Of a stretch of 11,281 nucleotides of DNA, positions 9,801-11,281 are shown piece by piece (positions within the stretch are counted from its first letter, which is position 1; every line of letters begins with the position of its first letter). The position numbers and the translations under genes are program-made. The stretch is from Proteiniphilum sp. (GTDB lineage: Bacteria; Bacteroidota; Bacteroidia; Bacteroidales; Dysgonomonadaceae). The notes below the pieces were generated by a model. It had not been told where the DNA came from. It saw only the letters and a list, made by a program, of their open reading frames with translations, and searched no databases. Where the stretch lies: positions 1 through 11,281 of the forward strand of contig JAAYFB010000223.1 of assembly GCA_012728465.1 (NCBI GenBank), given 5' to 3'.

Positions 9801-10018
9801 GCATTTTTCATAGCGTGCAAATCTCTTACTGCAGCATCTTTTGAAATATTATCGGATATCCAATACCAATAAACGCTTGTTTGTATAGTGTCTGGTGGAT
9901 TGATAAAGCCCATTTCTATATCATGATAAAGCCTACTAATACTCATCTCTCTTTCATTAAAGCATGATGCATTTAATAGTATTAGTAATGATATTAAATA
10001 ATATATATTTTTACTCAT
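6842..10018 (-). CDS. GH106 alpha-L-rhamnosidase, putative lipoprotein (complete, 1058 aa)
   Basis: Predicted inverting alpha-L-rhamnosidase of family GH106, the family of Bacteroides BT0986. The N-terminus is a lipoprotein-type signal: a hydrophobic stretch to L-L-N-A-S-C, with C19 the likely lipidated residue, followed by F-N-E-R-E. Family features are Y-W-Y-W near residue 50, N-S-P-G-W-S-Q-S-G-G-P-W at 122-133, V-Q-D-S-Y-E-T-G-G with E423, W-L-E-N-Y-G-H-W-G with E500, Y-W-S-E-G with E528, and S-A-E-S-N-T-S with E554. E423 and E554 are 131 residues apart, close to the spacing of E461 and E593 that I recall as catalytic in BT0986. Residues about 895-1050 form a jelly-roll carbohydrate-binding-like domain (G-P-W-K-V, V-Y-V-N-D, V-V-N-N-W-M-N-R). 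The start is preceded by the purine run AAGAGAA, the only faintly Shine-Dalgarno-like leader here. It lies 41 bases behind the truncated GH78-type gene and 55 ahead of the next. The family call is strong. Confidence 0.93.
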   Translation of the reverse strand: MSKNIYYLISLLILLNASCFNEREMSISRLYHDIEMGFINPPDTIQTSVYWYWISDNISKDAAVRDLHAMKNAGINRAFIGNIGIEDLPYGDVKILSDDWWEIMHQALKTASELGIEIGIFNSPGWSQSGGPWIKTEESMRYLTSSKQNIKGPAKIELELSIPNDTFQDVRVIAIPNLYNDNLQLISFPKVGKSEINFKTDKPFTARSLIAYLNEVPINAHAVLEAKSNDVFNVVKEFQVNRSNPSLNVGFVPFAPVTISFDEVTADEFRLVLSNVAPNSGFSEVILSSIPSVERYSEKTLAKMHQTPLPYWDAYLWDKQSEPIGEGLVINENDIIDISNYMSNEGILTWDVPDGEWTVLRFGMTPTKVTNGPASPEATGLEVDKMSRKWVAEHFDRFIGEILRRIPEEDRRTFKVVVQDSYETGGQNFTDGFLEDFEKRYGYNAVPYLPVYNGFVVNSQLESDRFLWDIRRMVADKVAYDYVGGLREVSHEHGLTTWLENYGHWGFPGEFLMYGGQSDEIGGEYWSEGELGDIENRAATSAGHIYGKTKISAESNTSGGPAYSRYPAMMKQRTDRFFAEGINNTLLHVYIMQPYENKNPGVNAWFGNEFDRKNTWFSQLDLFTEYLKRSNFMLQQGLNVADVAYFIGEDTPKMTGVTDPPLPVGYQFDYINAEVIVRDMTVKNGMLTLPHGTQYKVLVLPKQETMRPEVLNKIKELVFAGATVLGPAPTHSPSLQNQPEADNQIKQMVSEVWGDVDGVNVKYREYGKGLIMNGLSMEEVFKFIDLIPDCKLPEDNSIHYGHRTIDDLIDIYFVSNQTNEVKIIQPEFRVTGKQPELWNAINGSTRLLPAFEMKENYTMVPIKLAAYESAFVVFRNKADNDPLKSTTDNYPHQVEIMKLVGPWKVEFDVSRRGPAEEITFDVLQDWTTSSDERIKYYSGEATYNIDFNIPEIINGENYVIDLGNLTAMAKVYVNDNYSGGAWTSPYSIDITKYIKSGDNKISVTVVNNWMNRIIGDLNIPEDKRETWCFVNPYSAQSPLQPSGLFGPVTIRSINYVKN

Positions 10019-10059
10019 TTCTCTTGTATTTTAGTCTAATTCATGAAATTTGCATCTCA

Positions 10060-11281
10060 CTATACATTTTCCTTCTTAATCACTATAATTTTCACTTCTT
10101 CAGGCGCATCTACTTCACTAGAAATAGAGCCGTCGGGTTGTTTTTCATGTCTCACTGTAACAACGCCATAAGGTGTTGGAAAAGTGCCTTTAGCAAATTC
10201 TAAATCTCCAAGATTTGGTGAAACACGTATTGTTTTTGATCCTGGTTCTAAGACTTCAATACCTAATACATGTTGTGTTAACCACGAAGTTGGACCTGAT
10301 GCCCAGCCATGGCATAGGCTAGCTCTTAAACCTATATAGCAATAATCGCCTCCATCAGAATGTATATTAAATCTTGTTGTATCGGGCATCTCATCTATGC
10401 CCACAGCATTGTGTCTTTCTTCGTAATTAAAGTTTTCCCAAAAGGTTGTGGCTCCTAAATCTATCATTGCGCCCCAAAAATTTGTTATTATATTAATTGC
10501 TTCGTTGTGCTTGTTGTTTTTAGCTAATGCTTCAAGCATATAATATCCATAAAAAGTAGCAAAATCATTTGCTCCATTCTTAAGTATTACCTTTGCAGAC
10601 TGTTTAGGATTTTGAATACCTGCCAATGAGAGCAATGCAGCAGCCTGTTTATTGTTATGGTCTGAAGGAACGTGTTTTTTTAATAGTTTTTGAGCATCCA
10701 AACATTTTTTTTCCAAATTTTTGTCTTTTAGCCAAACTGCAATATCTTTTCCTGCCTCCATTGTCATTAGTGTTAGTGCCTGAAGACCAGAATGAATTAC
10801 CTCAGAGTTCTCAGAAGTGGGCCAGTCCAAAAAGCGACCGCCATCCAAGTTTTCCTTGCCGTCGGCTCCAATTTTAGTGATTATCTGGTCTATTAATTCA
10901 TTTAAATATTGCTGTTGCTCTTTAAGGTAATTTATATCTCCATTATATAGATAAGAATCTCTATGAGAAATAATCCACCAAAGTGAGTATGAAGACATTC
11001 CATTCATCCATCCGGGTAGGGGAGTGGTGTCTCGACCAAAATCCAGGCTCTTCCTTACTACTTCCTGATCGCCAAATACATTATTTATTGTCATTACTTC
11101 AGGATGAACATCGCCAAGCCATACAAGGCGATCACGTTTAATACCGTCCCACAGATACTCCTGCATATTCATATGTACGGTATAAGCTCCAATTTCCCAT
11201 ATTTGGTTTAGTCTGTCTGAACTGGAGTTGAAAGTGCCAAGATATGGTATGTCGCGATAGCGGGCAATTGCTCTCACTGAT
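10060..11281 (-). CDS. GH78-type alpha-L-rhamnosidase, C-terminal part (start beyond right edge)
   Basis: About 406 codons run from the window edge to a TAG at 10060-10062. The apparent GTG at 11277 is an internal valine, because the frame stays open upstream. The fragment begins just before the (alpha/alpha)6 catalytic barrel. The catalytic segment reads W-D-G-I-K-R-D-R-L-V-W-L-G-D, with aspartates encoded at 11148-11146, 11133-11131 and 11112-11110. The 0/+5/+12 spacing equals that of GH78 enzymes, but the +5 general-acid position is Asp, not Glu. The likely general base is the Glu of A-T-T-F-W-E-N-F (codon 10437-10435). S-L-C-H-G-W-A-S-G-P then replaces the S-x-N-H segment of the other GH78 enzymes here. 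A C-terminal beta-sandwich ends the protein, containing T-P-Y-G-V-V-T-V. This belongs to a divergent rhamnosidase branch of the six-hairpin superfamily; rhamnose specificity is inferred. Signal peptide and N-terminal domains cannot be seen. The GH106 gene follows after 41 bases. Confidence 0.87.
   Translation of the reverse strand, partial: SVRAIARYRDIPYLGTFNSSSDRLNQIWEIGAYTVHMNMQEYLWDGIKRDRLVWLGDVHPEVMTINNVFGDQEVVRKSLDFGRDTTPLPGWMNGMSSYSLWWIISHRDSYLYNGDINYLKEQQQYLNELIDQIITKIGADGKENLDGGRFLDWPTSENSEVIHSGLQALTLMTMEAGKDIAVWLKDKNLEKKCLDAQKLLKKHVPSDHNNKQAAALLSLAGIQNPKQSAKVILKNGANDFATFYGYYMLEALAKNNKHNEAINIITNFWGAMIDLGATTFWENFNYEERHNAVGIDEMPDTTRFNIHSDGGDYCYIGLRASLCHGWASGPTSWLTQHVLGIEVLEPGSKTIRVSPNLGDLEFAKGTFPTPYGVVTVRHEKQPDGSISSEVDAPEEVKIIVIKKENV

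Noticed and set aside
11275..11277. GTG as the start of the right-edge gene
   Set aside because: The frame stays open upstream to the window edge. The protein from this point would begin directly at the catalytic barrel without signal peptide or N-terminal domains, so the true start must lie outside.
1..11281. Undescribed defence, mobile or RNA-based system
   Set aside because: Coding density is filled by recognisable glycoside hydrolases. Gaps are at most 132 bases, and I found no direct-repeat arrays, transposase, integrase, reverse transcriptase, tRNA or long structured intergenic region.

Overview
The window is AT-rich DNA, almost entirely coding, and every gene I can support lies on the minus strand, so transcription runs from the right edge to the left. 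The style points to a Bacteroidota saprophyte or gut commensal. Start codons lack convincing Shine-Dalgarno sequences and instead have A/T-rich leaders. Every gene start that is visible encodes an export signal, and one is a lipoprotein signal. The content is a stack of large exported glycosidases, as in a polysaccharide utilization locus (PUL). I cannot name the species or decide between a marine and a gut origin.

Layout in transcription order, right to left: (1) 11281-10060, the C-terminal part of a GH78-type alpha-L-rhamnosidase whose start lies beyond the window; (2) 10018-6842, a complete GH106 alpha-L-rhamnosidase with a lipoprotein-type signal; (3) 6786-4006, a complete GH78 alpha-L-rhamnosidase; (4) 3873-1129, a second complete GH78 alpha-L-rhamnosidase; (5) 1008-1, the N-terminal third of another GH78-type enzyme that runs off the left edge. 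The gaps are 41, 55, 132 and 120 bases, which fits one polycistronic unit or two closely spaced ones. No stretch above 300 bases lacks a gene.

Taken together, five consecutive genes code for exo-acting enzymes expected to remove alpha-L-rhamnose. Three of the four GH78-type genes show the catalytic motif, and each shows a different version of it. The GH106 enzyme is a separate, TIM-barrel-type family. This suggests that the locus attacks a glycan with rhamnose in several linkages or branch contexts. Examples would be rhamnogalacturonan, another rhamnose-rich plant, algal or microbial polysaccharide, or glycosylated plant metabolites. The window holds no SusC/SusD pair, lyase, sulfatase, regulator or transporter, so the substrate cannot be fixed from here.

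I saw no rRNA, tRNA, CRISPR array, insertion sequence or phage gene. I do not see an undescribed system. The interest lies in the density and diversification of the rhamnosidases and in their active-site differences.
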